A DNA stretch of 64,000 nucleotides from NCBI GenBank assembly GCA_005405945.1, contig BJHW01000001.1, forward strand, positions 6,758,001 through 6,822,000, written 5' to 3'. Every line of letters begins with the position of its first letter. Position 1 is the stretch's first letter. This document shows positions 27,461-36,434 of the stretch, in pieces. The DNA comes from Streptomyces violaceusniger. Lineage in GTDB: Bacteria > Actinomycetota > Actinomycetes > Streptomycetales > Streptomycetaceae. Under the pieces are notes generated by a model. It did no database searches. It saw only the letters and a list, made by a program, of their open reading frames with translations, and was not told the origin of the DNA. A program made the position numbers and the translations under genes.

Positions 27461-28585
27461 GTGACCGCAACCGCCAGCGCAGCGACCGGCGTATGGGGCC
27501 GCGCCGAACAGCAGGACTTCCGCAGCCGGGTGCGCGGCTGTCTGCTCGGCGGGGCCATCGGGGACGCGCTGGGGGCGGCCGTGGAGTTCGCCTCCCTGGA
27601 CGAGATCAGGGCGGCACACGGACCCGAGGGCGTGACGGACTTCCTGCCCGCCTATGGCGGTCGCGGACGGGTCACCGACGACACCCAGATGACGCTGTTC
27701 ACGGTGGATGGACTGATACGGGCGCAGGTGCGCCGCGACACCGGGGCCTGGCACCCGCCCACCGACATCCACTCCGCCCACCGCCGCTGGTACTCCACCC
27801 AGCGCGACTGGGGCCCCGATGAGCGCCGTAAGGACGCCGGCTGGCTGGCCCGCGAGGAGTGGCTGTACGCCCAGCGGTCCCCGGGCCGGGCCTGTATCAC
27901 CGGGCTCGCCGACGAGACCATGGGCACCCTGGAGCGGCCCAAGAACCCCGACTCCAAGGGATGCGGTGCCGTGATGCGCTCCGCGCCCTTCGGACTCCTG
28001 GTGGGCTGGGAGCCGCAGCTGGTCTTCCAGCTGGCCATCGAGTGCGCGGCCCAGACCCACGGCCATCCCACCGGCTATCTCTCGGCCGGTGCCTTCGCCC
28101 TCATCGTGCACGGCCTCGCGCGCGGCGAGGCGCTGGACGGAGCCGTCCAGCGCGCCCTCGCCCACCTGGCCACCCGCCCCGGCCACGAGGAGACCAGCCA
28201 CGCGCTGCGGCACGCCCTCGGCACCGTACGGCAGGGCCTGCCGACCCCCGAGCGCGTCGCCTCGCTCGGCGAGGGCTGGACCGGTGAGGAGGCCCTGGCG
28301 ATGGGCCTGTACTGCGCCCTGGTCGCCGAGGACGTCCGCCATGGGCTGCTGCTGGCGGTCAACCACGGCGGGGACAGCGACTCCACGGCGGCCATCTGCG
28401 GCAATCTGCTGGGCGCGCTGCACGGCGAGACGGCGCTGCCGCCCGCCTGGCTGGCGGAGGTCGAGGGGCGCGGCACGATCCTGGAGCTGGCCGACGACTT
28501 CGCCATGGAGATGACCCAGGGCCCGGCCCTGCACGGCCCCGGCAGCTCCTCCCCGGCCTGGCTCACCCGCTACCCGCGCGCGTAG
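27461..28585 (+). CDS. ADP-ribosylglycohydrolase family protein (DraG-like)
   Basis: 374 residues from GTG 27461 (AAGAGG ahead). CLLGGAIGDALGAAVEF near 25-41, VTDDTQM near 69-75 and NHGGDSDSTAAICGNLLGA near 303-321 are the three acidic/Mg-binding motifs of enzymes that remove ADP-ribose from proteins or small molecules. Full family length. It is convergent with the glycosyltransferase gene, overlapping its end by 16 bases. The ADP-ribosylated target is unknown; no ADP-ribosyltransferase is present in the window. Confidence 0.9.
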   Translation: MTATASAATGVWGRAEQQDFRSRVRGCLLGGAIGDALGAAVEFASLDEIRAAHGPEGVTDFLPAYGGRGRVTDDTQMTLFTVDGLIRAQVRRDTGAWHPPTDIHSAHRRWYSTQRDWGPDERRKDAGWLAREEWLYAQRSPGRACITGLADETMGTLERPKNPDSKGCGAVMRSAPFGLLVGWEPQLVFQLAIECAAQTHGHPTGYLSAGAFALIVHGLARGEALDGAVQRALAHLATRPGHEETSHALRHALGTVRQGLPTPERVASLGEGWTGEEALAMGLYCALVAEDVRHGLLLAVNHGGDSDSTAAICGNLLGALHGETALPPAWLAEVEGRGTILELADDFAMEMTQGPALHGPGSSSPAWLTRYPRA

Positions 28586-29988
28586 GTCCGATCCGCGCCC
28601 GCACCGGCGGTGGTCCGCCGGTGACCCAGGGCCTCGGTCCCGTCCCAGGGCCGCCATGGACGCCTTACGGCGCGCAGCGTCAGATACGCGGCCACGCCCA
28701 GGAAGGCGACGCCGATCAGCGGATAGACGGCGGTCAGCAGCATCTGGGCGGGGTTCTGGTGGAGCTCCACCCGGGCGGGTCGGCTGTGGGGCGCGTACCA
28801 GAGCATGAAGGAGCAGAACAGCAGCCCGGTCACCACCGTCCAGCCCGTCCAGCCCGCCGTGCGCCGCCGCACCGCCTCCACCGCGAGCAGCAGGACCATG
28901 GGGACGGCCCACACCCAGTGGTGCGACCAGGAGACCGGGCTGACCATGAGGGCGGTCACCGCGCAGGTCAGGGCGGCCCAGGCGCGGGCGTTCGGCAGGC
29001 GGCCGTCGTCGGTCAGCTGGGCGGCCACCGCCGTGGCCAGGCCCACACAGCCGACCAGCGCGGCCGCCGCGAGCCACCACATGCCCGGGTCGGGGGTGTG
29101 CAGCACACGCGCCAGGGCGCCCTTGAGGTTCTGGTTGCCCGCGCCCTCGACATCGCCGGGGCGGTCGGTCGCGAAGACGACCTCGGTCCAGAAGCGCCGG
29201 GAGTCATGCGGCAGCGCCAGGGCCGAGAACGCGACCGTAAGGACGAAGGCGCCGGTCGCGACGGCGGCGCGCCGCAGATGGTCGTTCAGGAAGCGCCGCG
29301 GCGGCGGGCCGCTTCCGGGCCCGGTGCGCCTCCGGGCCGTCCCGGCCGCCCGCAGCCGCTGGAGGCCGAGGAGGAGTCCGGCCAGTCCCAGGAAGACCAC
29401 GAAGAGCCCCGGGGTGAGCTTGATGCCGGTGGCGACGCCCGTCCCGACCCCCGCCCAGCGGTGGCCCGTCCGGCGGGTCAGGTCCCACAGCACCAGCGCC
29501 GTGACCAGCAGATTGATCTGCCCGTAGCGCAGGGTCGTCCACACCGGCTCGCACCACACCCCGACGGCGGCCAGGGCCAGGACGGCGGCCGGTCGTGGCA
29601 CCCGCGCGGGCAGCCCGGTCAGCCGCAGCGACAGATGGGCCACGGCGACCATCAGGACGAGATTGACGGCCGTCCCGAAGGTCCGCAGGACGCCGGTGCT
29701 CATCACGGTCAGCGGGGTGAAGAGGAGGGCGGCGAACGGAGGATAGGTATTGGGGAGATTGTGCTCAGTCGCCCGCATGTCATACAGATCCACCGCATTG
29801 CGTACGGTCCATCCCTCGGCCCGGTAGACCAGCAGATCGACCATCGACACCTGGGCGGCCCGCTGCGCGATCCAGAACCCGGTGAAGGAGAGCAGGCAGA
29901 AGACCGCCGCGCACAGGACCGGTCGGCGCAGCACGAGGGCGCGGGCCCGGTGGATCCGGGAGTCGGTGATCGTCTGGGTGGCGGTCAC
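28570..29988 (-). CDS. GT87-type polyprenyl-phosphate-mannose mannosyltransferase (PimE-like membrane protein)
   Basis: About 472 residues with roughly ten hydrophobic segments. WTVRNAVDLYDMRATEHNLPNTYPPFAALLFTPL is typical of DUF2029/GT87 glycosyltransferases that use lipid-linked sugars at the outer membrane face. I chose GTG 29988 because GGAG sits five bases upstream; an ATG at 30105 would add 39 low-complexity Pro/Thr/Ala residues. Possible roles are envelope glycolipid or glycoprotein mannosylation. Divergent from the GNAT gene. Confidence 0.8.
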   Translation of the reverse strand: MTATQTITDSRIHRARALVLRRPVLCAAVFCLLSFTGFWIAQRAAQVSMVDLLVYRAEGWTVRNAVDLYDMRATEHNLPNTYPPFAALLFTPLTVMSTGVLRTFGTAVNLVLMVAVAHLSLRLTGLPARVPRPAAVLALAAVGVWCEPVWTTLRYGQINLLVTALVLWDLTRRTGHRWAGVGTGVATGIKLTPGLFVVFLGLAGLLLGLQRLRAAGTARRRTGPGSGPPPRRFLNDHLRRAAVATGAFVLTVAFSALALPHDSRRFWTEVVFATDRPGDVEGAGNQNLKGALARVLHTPDPGMWWLAAAALVGCVGLATAVAAQLTDDGRLPNARAWAALTCAVTALMVSPVSWSHHWVWAVPMVLLLAVEAVRRRTAGWTGWTVVTGLLFCSFMLWYAPHSRPARVELHQNPAQMLLTAVYPLIGVAFLGVAAYLTLRAVRRPWRPWDGTEALGHRRTTAGAGADRTYARG

Positions 29989-30232
29989 GGGGGCTCCAGA
30001 GGTCCCTGAGGACGGCGGCTCGATGGGGCGGGGCGAGTCGGGTCCGGGTGGTGCGGTCGGTGCGGTTGCTGCGGCGGTGGCGGTCGGGCTCGGACGGCCG
30101 ACCATAGTACGTTCCGGATGAGAACCGCAGGTGAGCAAAAGGTTGCCTGGACTGCCGGGATCGCCCCACCTCCACCCCGGCCCCGCGTTCCGCTTCCGCT
30201 CCGCCGGGGGCATCCGGCCGTAAGGTGGGCCG

Positions 30233-30823
30233 GTGCCTGCCTCCGCTGCCGTCATACGCGATGCCACCCACGCCGACCTGGACGCCATCGCCGCGATCTT
30301 CGGTCACTACGTCACCGAGACCGTCGTCACCTTCGAGGAGACCCCGCCCACCGTCGAGGACTGGGCGCGGCGGCTCGCGGAGCTGACCGACCGGGGCCTG
30401 CCGTTCCTCGTCGCCGAGGTCGCCGAGGTCGCCGAGGTCGCCGAGGTCGACGACGGCGACGACGGCCTTACGGCCTCAGAAGACGACGGCCTTACCGTCG
30501 TCGGATACGCCTACGCCGGGCCCTGGCGCCCCAAGCCCGCGTACCGCCACACCGCCGAGGACGCCATCTACCTCGCCCCCGGGCGGACCGGCGCGGGGCT
30601 CGGGGCCGCGCTGCTCGACGCCCTGCTCATCCGCTGTGCCGAGGCGGGCGTACGGCAGGTCGTCGCGGTCGTCGCCGACTCCGGCAGCGACGCCTCGGCC
30701 GCCCTGCACCGGCGCTTCGGCTTCCGCCCGGCGGGCCTGCTGGCCGGGGTCGGTCACAAGCACGGACGCTGGATCGACACCCACCTCATGCAGTGCGACC
30801 TGACGGCCCGCGCCAACCCATAG
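30233..30823 (+). CDS. GNAT acetyltransferase, phosphinothricin-acetyltransferase-like
   Basis: 196 residues from GTG 30233. TAAGGT six bases before the start points to a leaderless mRNA. The N-terminus (IRDATHADLDAIAAIFGHYVTETVVTFEE), GYAYAGPWRPKPAYRHTAEDAIYL and GAGLGAALLDALL (acetyl-CoA loop) follow the PAT/bar-like subgroup, which acetylates small amines such as phosphinothricin or methionine sulfone. A repeated 9-bp unit (GCCGAGGTC, five copies, 30412-30448) puts VAEVAEVAEVAEV and an acidic insert into the middle of the fold, which is unusual for the family. Confidence 0.85.
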   Translation: MPASAAVIRDATHADLDAIAAIFGHYVTETVVTFEETPPTVEDWARRLAELTDRGLPFLVAEVAEVAEVAEVDDGDDGLTASEDDGLTVVGYAYAGPWRPKPAYRHTAEDAIYLAPGRTGAGLGAALLDALLIRCAEAGVRQVVAVVADSGSDASAALHRRFGFRPAGLLAGVGHKHGRWIDTHLMQCDLTARANP

Positions 30824-30880
30824 ACGGCACACACCCATAGATGGCACACACTCATAGACGGCACACACCCATAGACGGCG
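30820..30880 (+). repeat. 17-bp tandem repeat overlapping the GNAT stop codon
   Basis: ATAGACGGCACACACCC repeats 3.6 times; the TAG of the first unit is the acetyltransferase stop codon. Confidence 0.85.
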
Positions 30881-30899
30881 CGCGCCGACGAACGGACAG

Positions 30900-30948
30900 A
30901 ACCGGGCCGCCGGTCACCCCACGATGGGTGGTGACCGGCGGCCCGGTT
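30900..30948. terminator. Strong bidirectional terminator
   Basis: A perfect 19-bp stem (AACCGGGCCGCCGGTCACC with its complement at 30930-30948) and an 11-base loop between the convergent GNAT and symporter genes. Confidence 0.9.
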
Positions 30949-30970
30949 CAGGGCCGCCGCGCGGAAGGCG

Positions 30971-32545
30971 TCAGTCCGTGGCGCCCGCGACCGACTTGCG
31001 GCCGTCCGCGTCGCCCTGTTCCGGCACCGACAGCGCGGCACTCGCCGAACCCGGCCCGTCGTCATCCGAGTTGAGCGAGGCGAGGATGGCATCGCGCTCC
31101 GGGGTGTCCTCCGGCTTGATGTAGCCGATGACGATGAAGAGCACGAGCGAGACCGCGAGCGGGACGGAGATCTGGTACTCCAGGTTGACGCCTCCGTCGA
31201 TCGCGTCGTTGATCGGGTAGTTGACCAGGTAGAAGGCGATCAGCCCCATGGCCCAGCTGACCAGCGCCGCCGTCGGACCCGACTTGCGGAAGGTGGCCAG
31301 CATGCCGAGCATCAGCGGGATCGCGATCGGTCCCATGAGCCCGGCGACCCACTTGATCACGACGGTGATGATGTCCCCGAAGAAGTCCGAGTTGACCTGG
31401 GTGGCGATGGCCATCGACAGGGCCAGGAAGAGCAGCGTGGTGTAGCGGGCCGCGATCAGCCCGGTGCGGGAGGACCATCCCCTTACGGATTTGAAGACGG
31501 CGGGCATGATGTCCCGGGTCACCACGGCCGCGATCGCGTTGGCGTCCGAGGAGCACATCGCCATGGTGTGAGAGAAGAAGCCGACGATCACCAGGCCCAG
31601 CAGACCGTGCGGCAGCAGGTGTTCGGCCATCTCGGCGTACGAGTCGGCGGGCTTGTCCGTCTTGATGATCAGCGGCGCGACCCACATCGGGAAGAACAGC
31701 ACCAGCGGCCAGACGAACCACAGGACGGCCGACAGCCGGGCCGAGCGCTTGGCGGAGTGGGCGCTGTCGGTCGCCATGTAGCGCTGCGCCTGGTTCCACA
31801 TGCCGCCGTTGTACTCGAAGGTCTTGATGAAGAGGTACGCGAGCAGGAAGACCAGGGTGTACGGGCCCACGGTGGGCTGGTGGTGGCTGTCGGGGAGGTC
31901 GTCCCAGACGGTCCAGAAGGTGCTGAAGCCGTCCAGCTCGTTGAGCACGGCGATCAGCATCGAGATGCCCGCGACGAACTGGATGATGAACTGGCCGAGT
32001 TCGGTGAGCGCGTCGGCCCACAGACCGCCGACCGTGCAGTAGACGGCGGTGACCGCGCCCGTGATCAGGATGCCCTGGTTGAGCGAGACACCGGTGAAGA
32101 TCGAGAGCAGGGTGGCGATGGCCGCCCACTTGGCACCCACGTCCACGATCTTCAACAGCACCCCGGACCAGGCCAGCGCCTGCTGCGTGGGCAGGTTGTA
32201 GCGGTTCTTCAGATATTCGAGCGGCGAGGCCACCTTGAGCCTGCTGCGCACCCGGTTCAGACGCGGCGCGAAGAGGCTGGCGCCGATCGCGATGCCGATG
32301 GCGATGGGGAAAGACCAGGTGACATAAGAGGTGATGCCGTATTGGTAGGCAATGGCCGCGTATCCCGTGAACATCACCGCGCTGTAGCCGGACATGTGGT
32401 GCGAGATTCCGGACAGCCACCAGGGCATCTTGCCGCCCGCGGTGAAGAAGTCGCTGACGTTGTCCACACGCTTGTGGGACCAGAGGCCGATGACGACCAT
32501 GACACCGAAGTAGCCGATCAGTACGACCCAGTCGAGACTGTTCAT
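30971..32545 (-). CDS. Sodium:solute symporter (SSS family)
   Basis: 524 residues from ATG 32545 after GGGAGGGG. There are 13 or so hydrophobic segments. The N-terminal MNSLDWVVLIGYFGVMVVIGLW, then DFFTAGGKMPWWLSGIS and SHHMSGYSAVMFTG, is the SSS/vSGLT-type Na+-site region. Its closest look is the solute:Na+ symporters for sugars or organic anions; the substrate is not predictable. The last 45 residues are a charged cytoplasmic tail. Monocistronic, with a terminator just downstream. Confidence 0.88.
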   Translation of the reverse strand: MNSLDWVVLIGYFGVMVVIGLWSHKRVDNVSDFFTAGGKMPWWLSGISHHMSGYSAVMFTGYAAIAYQYGITSYVTWSFPIAIGIAIGASLFAPRLNRVRSRLKVASPLEYLKNRYNLPTQQALAWSGVLLKIVDVGAKWAAIATLLSIFTGVSLNQGILITGAVTAVYCTVGGLWADALTELGQFIIQFVAGISMLIAVLNELDGFSTFWTVWDDLPDSHHQPTVGPYTLVFLLAYLFIKTFEYNGGMWNQAQRYMATDSAHSAKRSARLSAVLWFVWPLVLFFPMWVAPLIIKTDKPADSYAEMAEHLLPHGLLGLVIVGFFSHTMAMCSSDANAIAAVVTRDIMPAVFKSVRGWSSRTGLIAARYTTLLFLALSMAIATQVNSDFFGDIITVVIKWVAGLMGPIAIPLMLGMLATFRKSGPTAALVSWAMGLIAFYLVNYPINDAIDGGVNLEYQISVPLAVSLVLFIVIGYIKPEDTPERDAILASLNSDDDGPGSASAALSVPEQGDADGRKSVAGATD

Positions 32546-32858
32546 GTCCCCTCCCAGGGGTCCGCCATATGAACGGGAGCGCACTTCGCCGCGACGTTCG
32601 TCATGGGCGGTTCCCCGAGCGGGAGCGGGGTACTTCCGGGATTGAACCGCTCGTTCGGGTGACCGGTCAAGGGTTCTAGGGGTCACGAATGTGAACGCAG
32701 ATCAGAAAGAGAGACGATTTTACGCTTTCTTGACCCGGTGGAGTGTTGTCGTGCGCATCATCACGAACCCACCATGATCTGGCACTTCGTCAGACGCACG
32801 CCCACCGATCGCTGGGTCGTACGGGAGCGGGATCCCGAAAGGCCGGACAGGAGTCGCG
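32546..32858. other. Intergenic region upstream of the symporter gene
   Basis: 313 bases, no gene seen. The A/T-rich stretch near 32700-32735 holds an imperfect dyad AGAAAG...CTTTCT (32704-32709 and 32725-32730) that could be part of a promoter or operator. Confidence 0.5.
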
Positions 32859-33641
32859 CTAACGCATCAGTTCACCGGCGTTCACCAGCAGCGACTGCCC
32901 GGTGATCGCCCGGGCCCGGTCGGAGGCCAGGAACGCGGCGGCCTCCGCCACATCGCCGTCCGTCGCCAGCTCCGGCAGGGCCATCCGGTCGGTGAGCCGG
33001 CTCAGCACCTCGGCCTCGCTCACGCCCTCGGTCTGCGCGGTGAAGGTCACGTACGCCTGCACCGGCGGTCCCCACATCCAGCCGGGCTGCACGGTGTTGA
33101 CTCGTATCCGGTGCGGACCCAGCTCACGCGCGAGCGCGTACATGGCGGAGGTCAGCGCGCCCTTGGAGGCGGCGTACGCGGTCTGGCGCAGCTCGGTGGG
33201 GGCGGCGGACGACGACTGGGTGCCGATCAGTACCACCGAGCCGCCGTTCCGCTTCAGCGCGGGGAGGCAGGCGCGGGTCATCCGGAGCGTCCCGAGCAGG
33301 TTGATGTCCACCACCCGGGCCCAGGAGGCGAAGTCGGCGTCCTCCAGCCCGCCGAAGTGGCTGTCCAGCGCGGCCACATGGACCACGGCGTCGATCCGGC
33401 CGAAGCGGTCGAGGGCGAGTGCGGCCAGGGCCTCGCACTGCGCCTCGTCCGCGATGTCGGTGGGCCGCCAGGCGGTGCGCTCACCGCCCGGATCGACCTC
33501 CTCCGCCACCTTCGGCAGCCGCTCCTCGGTCCGCGCCCCGAGCACCACCCGGGCCCCGTCCCGGACGCACGCGGCCACCACCCGGGCCCCCAGCCCGGGT
33601 CCGACCCCGGAGACGACGACGGTCTTGCCTCGCAGCGGCAT
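32859..33641 (-). CDS. SDR family oxidoreductase
   Basis: 260 residues; GGGAGG is seven bases before the ATG. Cofactor motif SGVGPGLG at 11-18 (a variant of TGxxxGxG), the NNAG position replaced by VHVAALD, catalytic Ser (LIGTQSSSA) and YAASK about 157-161. The C-terminus is ITGQSLLVNAGELMR. This variant SDR (GxGPGLG) is typical of clusters with LLM oxidoreductases and steroid-like catabolism. An operator of the CTGACG family lies directly upstream, so it belongs to the same regulon as the 12-21 kb genes. Confidence 0.85.
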   Translation of the reverse strand: MPLRGKTVVVSGVGPGLGARVVAACVRDGARVVLGARTEERLPKVAEEVDPGGERTAWRPTDIADEAQCEALAALALDRFGRIDAVVHVAALDSHFGGLEDADFASWARVVDINLLGTLRMTRACLPALKRNGGSVVLIGTQSSSAAPTELRQTAYAASKGALTSAMYALARELGPHRIRVNTVQPGWMWGPPVQAYVTFTAQTEGVSEAEVLSRLTDRMALPELATDGDVAEAAAFLASDRARAITGQSLLVNAGELMR

Positions 33642-33656
33642 GGCGGTCCCTCCCGT

Positions 33657-33675
33657 ATCTGGCGTCGCGTCAGAT
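33657..33675. promoter_or_regulatory. Palindromic operator, copy 5 of the CTGACG-N3-CGTCAG family
   Basis: On the minus strand ATCTGACG-CGA-CGCCAGAT, one mismatch in 16 arm bases, 15 bases before the SDR start codon and overlapping its leader. Confidence 0.75.
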
Positions 33676-33765
33676 TAGGGGCGCGGCCGCGAGATGGCCA
33701 GAGCGCCACCGGCCCCGTTTCGCCGTCCGATTCCGCGCACTTGATGCGGACGCACCCCTCCCCAA

Positions 33766-33780
33766 CTGACGTCACGTCAG
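33766..33780. promoter_or_regulatory. Palindromic operator, copy 6 of the CTGACG-N3-CGTCAG family
   Basis: CTGACG-TCA-CGTCAG, a perfect inverted repeat 15 bases before the ATG at 33796. With copy 5 it flanks the divergent promoter region. Confidence 0.78.
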
Positions 33781-33795
33781 CTACACCTGGGGGGC

Positions 33796-34623
33796 ATGAC
33801 GAGCGACGCGTACGCGGAACTGGCCTCCGTCGGCCCGTACGGGGTGCGCCCGGGCCATGCCCTGATCACCCTGGTCGAGCCGCATCCGGGCCATGAGTAC
33901 GCCTACAACCGCTGGTACGAGGACGACCACTTCATCGCGGGCGCGATGGCCATGCCGTGGATCTACGCGGGCCGCCGCTGGGTCGCCACCCGCGAGCTCC
34001 AGCTGCTGCGCTACCCCGAGAAGTCGGCGATCGCCCAGCCGGTGACCGCCGGCTGCTACCTCTCCGTCTACTGGCTCACCGAGGGGCGCTACGCCGACCA
34101 CATGCGGTGGACGGTGGGCATCAACAAGCGGCTCCTCCGGGACGGGCGGGTCTACCAGGACCGTACGCACATCTTCACGGCCTTCCACGATCACGAGGCC
34201 ACCGTCTACCGGGACGGGGCGGCCGGGCCGCGCGACCACCACGCGCTGGACCACCCCTACGCCGGACTGGCGCTGGAGGTGATCGAGAGCGAGGGCCCGG
34301 AGCAGCGGGAGGAACTGCTCGCATGGCTCCGATCCAGACATCTGCCGCGCCGGCTCGCGGGCTCGCCCGCCGCGATGGTGACGGTCTTCCGGCCCACCCC
34401 GCTGCCCTCGGACCGGATGTCGTATGTGAAGCAGGTCGAGGGCGTCGACACCCGGCTGACCCTCCTGTGGTTCCTGGAGTCCGATCCCCGGGAATGCTGG
34501 GACTCCTGTTTCACCGGTCTGGACGGCGAAGTGGCCGAGGCCGGTCTCGGCCGGGTGGAATTCATGGCGCCGTTCATTCCGACGATTCCCGGTACGGACC
34601 AATACGTGGCGGAACTCCGCTGA
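33796..34623 (+). CDS. Probable dimeric alpha/beta-barrel (EthD-like) protein
   Basis: 275 residues, no signal peptide. The N-terminal ALITLVEPHPGHEYAYNRWYEDDHF resembles ferredoxin-like EthD/NIPSNAP barrel proteins, and a second such unit may begin near residue 195 (MVTVFRPTP...). Two barrel halves in one chain would suit a small enzyme or ligand binder. It is rich in aromatic and acidic residues. Divergent from an SDR; both start within a few bases of CTGACG operators, so it is probably part of the same catabolic regulon. The exact reaction is unknown. Confidence 0.65.
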   Translation: MTSDAYAELASVGPYGVRPGHALITLVEPHPGHEYAYNRWYEDDHFIAGAMAMPWIYAGRRWVATRELQLLRYPEKSAIAQPVTAGCYLSVYWLTEGRYADHMRWTVGINKRLLRDGRVYQDRTHIFTAFHDHEATVYRDGAAGPRDHHALDHPYAGLALEVIESEGPEQREELLAWLRSRHLPRRLAGSPAAMVTVFRPTPLPSDRMSYVKQVEGVDTRLTLLWFLESDPRECWDSCFTGLDGEVAEAGLGRVEFMAPFIPTIPGTDQYVAELR

Positions 34624-34657
34624 GGCGGCGATGCGGGAAAGCGCCCGGAAACGGCGA

Positions 34658-34697
34658 GAGCCCTCTCGGCAGGGACGGCGACCGGTCGAGAGGGCTC
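34658..34697 (+). terminator. Hairpin terminator after the barrel-protein gene
   Basis: An 11-bp perfect stem (GAGCCCTCTCG / CGAGAGGGCTC) with an 18-base loop, between convergent genes. Confidence 0.75.
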
Positions 34698-34757
34698 GGG
34701 TGCGGGCTTGGCGCTCCGCGCCGCCGACCGCGCTACCGCGGCCGGGTGTCGCGGAGA

Positions 34758-34967
34758 TCAGTCGAGGTCGAAGGTGCCTCGGCTGACGTCGGACACAAAG
34801 GCCGACCACGATGCGGGGGCGAAGCTGAGCGTCGGTCCGTGGGGGTCCTTGGAGTCGCGCACGGCGATCTCGCTGATGACCGGGGAGGAGATTTCCACGC
34901 AAGCGCCGTTTCCGGCCGAGTACGAGGATTTCACCCACATGCTCGTCTTTCCCTGCTGAATGGACAC
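34758..34967 (-). CDS. DUF397 protein
   Basis: 69 residues from GTG 34967 (CGGAG five bases ahead). MWVKSSYSAGNGACVEIS, then IAVRDSKDP and FAPASWSAFVSDV, is the standard DUF397 pattern. These small proteins are partners of XRE-family regulators of the WhiJ type in Streptomyces; one such regulator is encoded just upstream on the same strand. Confidence 0.92.
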   Translation of the reverse strand: MSIQQGKTSMWVKSSYSAGNGACVEISSPVISEIAVRDSKDPHGPTLSFAPASWSAFVSDVSRGTFDLD

Positions 34968-35159
34968 GATTGCTCCGATGCATTGTGTAGATGAGACGCA
35001 CCCCGATTGGAGGCGTCACCGACGTTACTCGGCAACATCGTCTGGAAAGCGGGCCATTCACTCGACCGGATGGCATATTCCCGTGGCCCCTTCCGTGGCG
35101 AGGCGCGGAGGTGTAGTCTCCGCCCTTCGCCGTTCGCGCCGGAGCGTTTCCGCGCCCTC

Positions 35160-36053
35160 TCAGTCCGCCGGAGCCGCCTCGCTCTCCGCCCGGTGCCGAC
35201 GGGCGTGCTCCTGGGCCACGTCGGTGATGAACTGGCGGCTCTGATCCGCGTTCAGCGCCTGGGCCCGCAGATGCTCGTACATCATGCTGTAGCTCTGCAC
35301 ATCGCTGAGCTTCTCCAGATACAGGTCGCTGGTCACGCCCTCGAGATAGACGACGCTGGTGTCCGACTCGTCCGAGAACTCCAGGATGGTGAACTGCCCA
35401 CTCATCCCCGGGTGCGACCCCATGTCGAAGGGCAGCGCCTGCACCGTCACATGGGGCTCGTGGCTCATCCGGACCAGATAGTCCAGCTGATCGCTCATGA
35501 TCTTGGAGTTGCCGACCACCCGTCGCATCGCCGCCTCGTCCACCACCGCCCACAGCCGCAGCGGGGCCAGCGGATCGGTGATCCGCTCCTGGCGCCTGAG
35601 CCGGACCTGCACCCGCTGGGCGATCTGGTCCTGCGGGGCCTCCGGCAGGGCGCCGCTGATCACCGCCTCCGCGTACTCCGGGGTCTGCAAGAGGCCCGGC
35701 AGCACCTGGGGTTCGTAGACCCGCAGCGACGCCGCGTCCGTCTCGAAGCCGATGTAGACGCTGTACGGCACATCGCCGAAGGCGTTCCACCAGCCCTGCT
35801 GGCGCGACTCCTTCGCCATTTGCATAAGCGAATCGACCAGCGCCTTGTCCTCCACCTTGTAGGTGCGGCACAGGTCGCGCACATCGCGCTGACTGATGCT
35901 GCGGCGCCCGTTCTCCAGTCGGCTGATCTTCGACTGGGAGACCATCAGCTCCTCAGCCACCTCCTCCGCCGTCATGCCCTTCTCCTGGCGGAGCCTGCGC
36001 AGTTCCTGGCCCAACCGGCGTCGCCGGACAGTGGGGCCGACGTTCGATGTCAC
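35160..36053 (-). CDS. XRE-family regulator with DUF5753-type C-terminal domain (WhiJ-like)
   Basis: 297 residues from GTG 36053, after GGAGGTG. The helix-turn-helix is RLGQELRRLRQEKGMTAEEVAEELMVSQSKISRLENG (about residues 13-49), followed by a 200-residue sensor domain (VYEPQVLPGLLQTPEYAEAVI is its hallmark). With the DUF397 gene 190 bases downstream this is the XRE-DUF397 pairing used many times in Streptomyces in development and antibiotic control. DUF397 proteins have been proposed to relieve or modify DNA binding. Confidence 0.92.
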   Translation of the reverse strand: MTSNVGPTVRRRRLGQELRRLRQEKGMTAEEVAEELMVSQSKISRLENGRRSISQRDVRDLCRTYKVEDKALVDSLMQMAKESRQQGWWNAFGDVPYSVYIGFETDAASLRVYEPQVLPGLLQTPEYAEAVISGALPEAPQDQIAQRVQVRLRRQERITDPLAPLRLWAVVDEAAMRRVVGNSKIMSDQLDYLVRMSHEPHVTVQALPFDMGSHPGMSGQFTILEFSDESDTSVVYLEGVTSDLYLEKLSDVQSYSMMYEHLRAQALNADQSRQFITDVAQEHARRHRAESEAAPAD

Positions 36054-36434
36054 GGGACGTGCACCTCCGGCTTCGTACTGCTGATTTATGCTGCTCAGCA
36101 GCCTGCCACTACCGGACGGGGCCGCGCTGGGAAATGGCCGCACAAGGGCGGCCGCACAACGGTGGGCGAACGCGCGCGCGGGGCGGTGGGACGGCCGGTC
36201 GTCCAAATCGGCCGTCCCACCACCCCGCGCGCTTCAGCGGCTCCCGAACCGGGTCAGTGGGGACTGCGGTGCGGTCGGTGGAGCGTCAGTGGTGCTCGGT
36301 GCTGCTCGGAGCCGGACGGTGGCGCTCCGCCCCGGACGGTGCCGGGAGCGGTGTCCGCCGCCCCGCTGACGGGCTGTTGGTGCGTTCGACGGGCTGGGTG
36401 GTGCTTGATGGTGCGATGGTGCCCCGAAGGGGCC
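36054..36434. other. Intergenic region with a terminator hairpin
   Basis: 381 bases, no gene seen. A perfect 12-bp stem GGTGGGACGGCC / GGCCGTCCCACC (36185-36196 with 36210-36221) probably ends transcription of the GPP34 gene. The rest is G-rich with no evident start. Confidence 0.6.
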
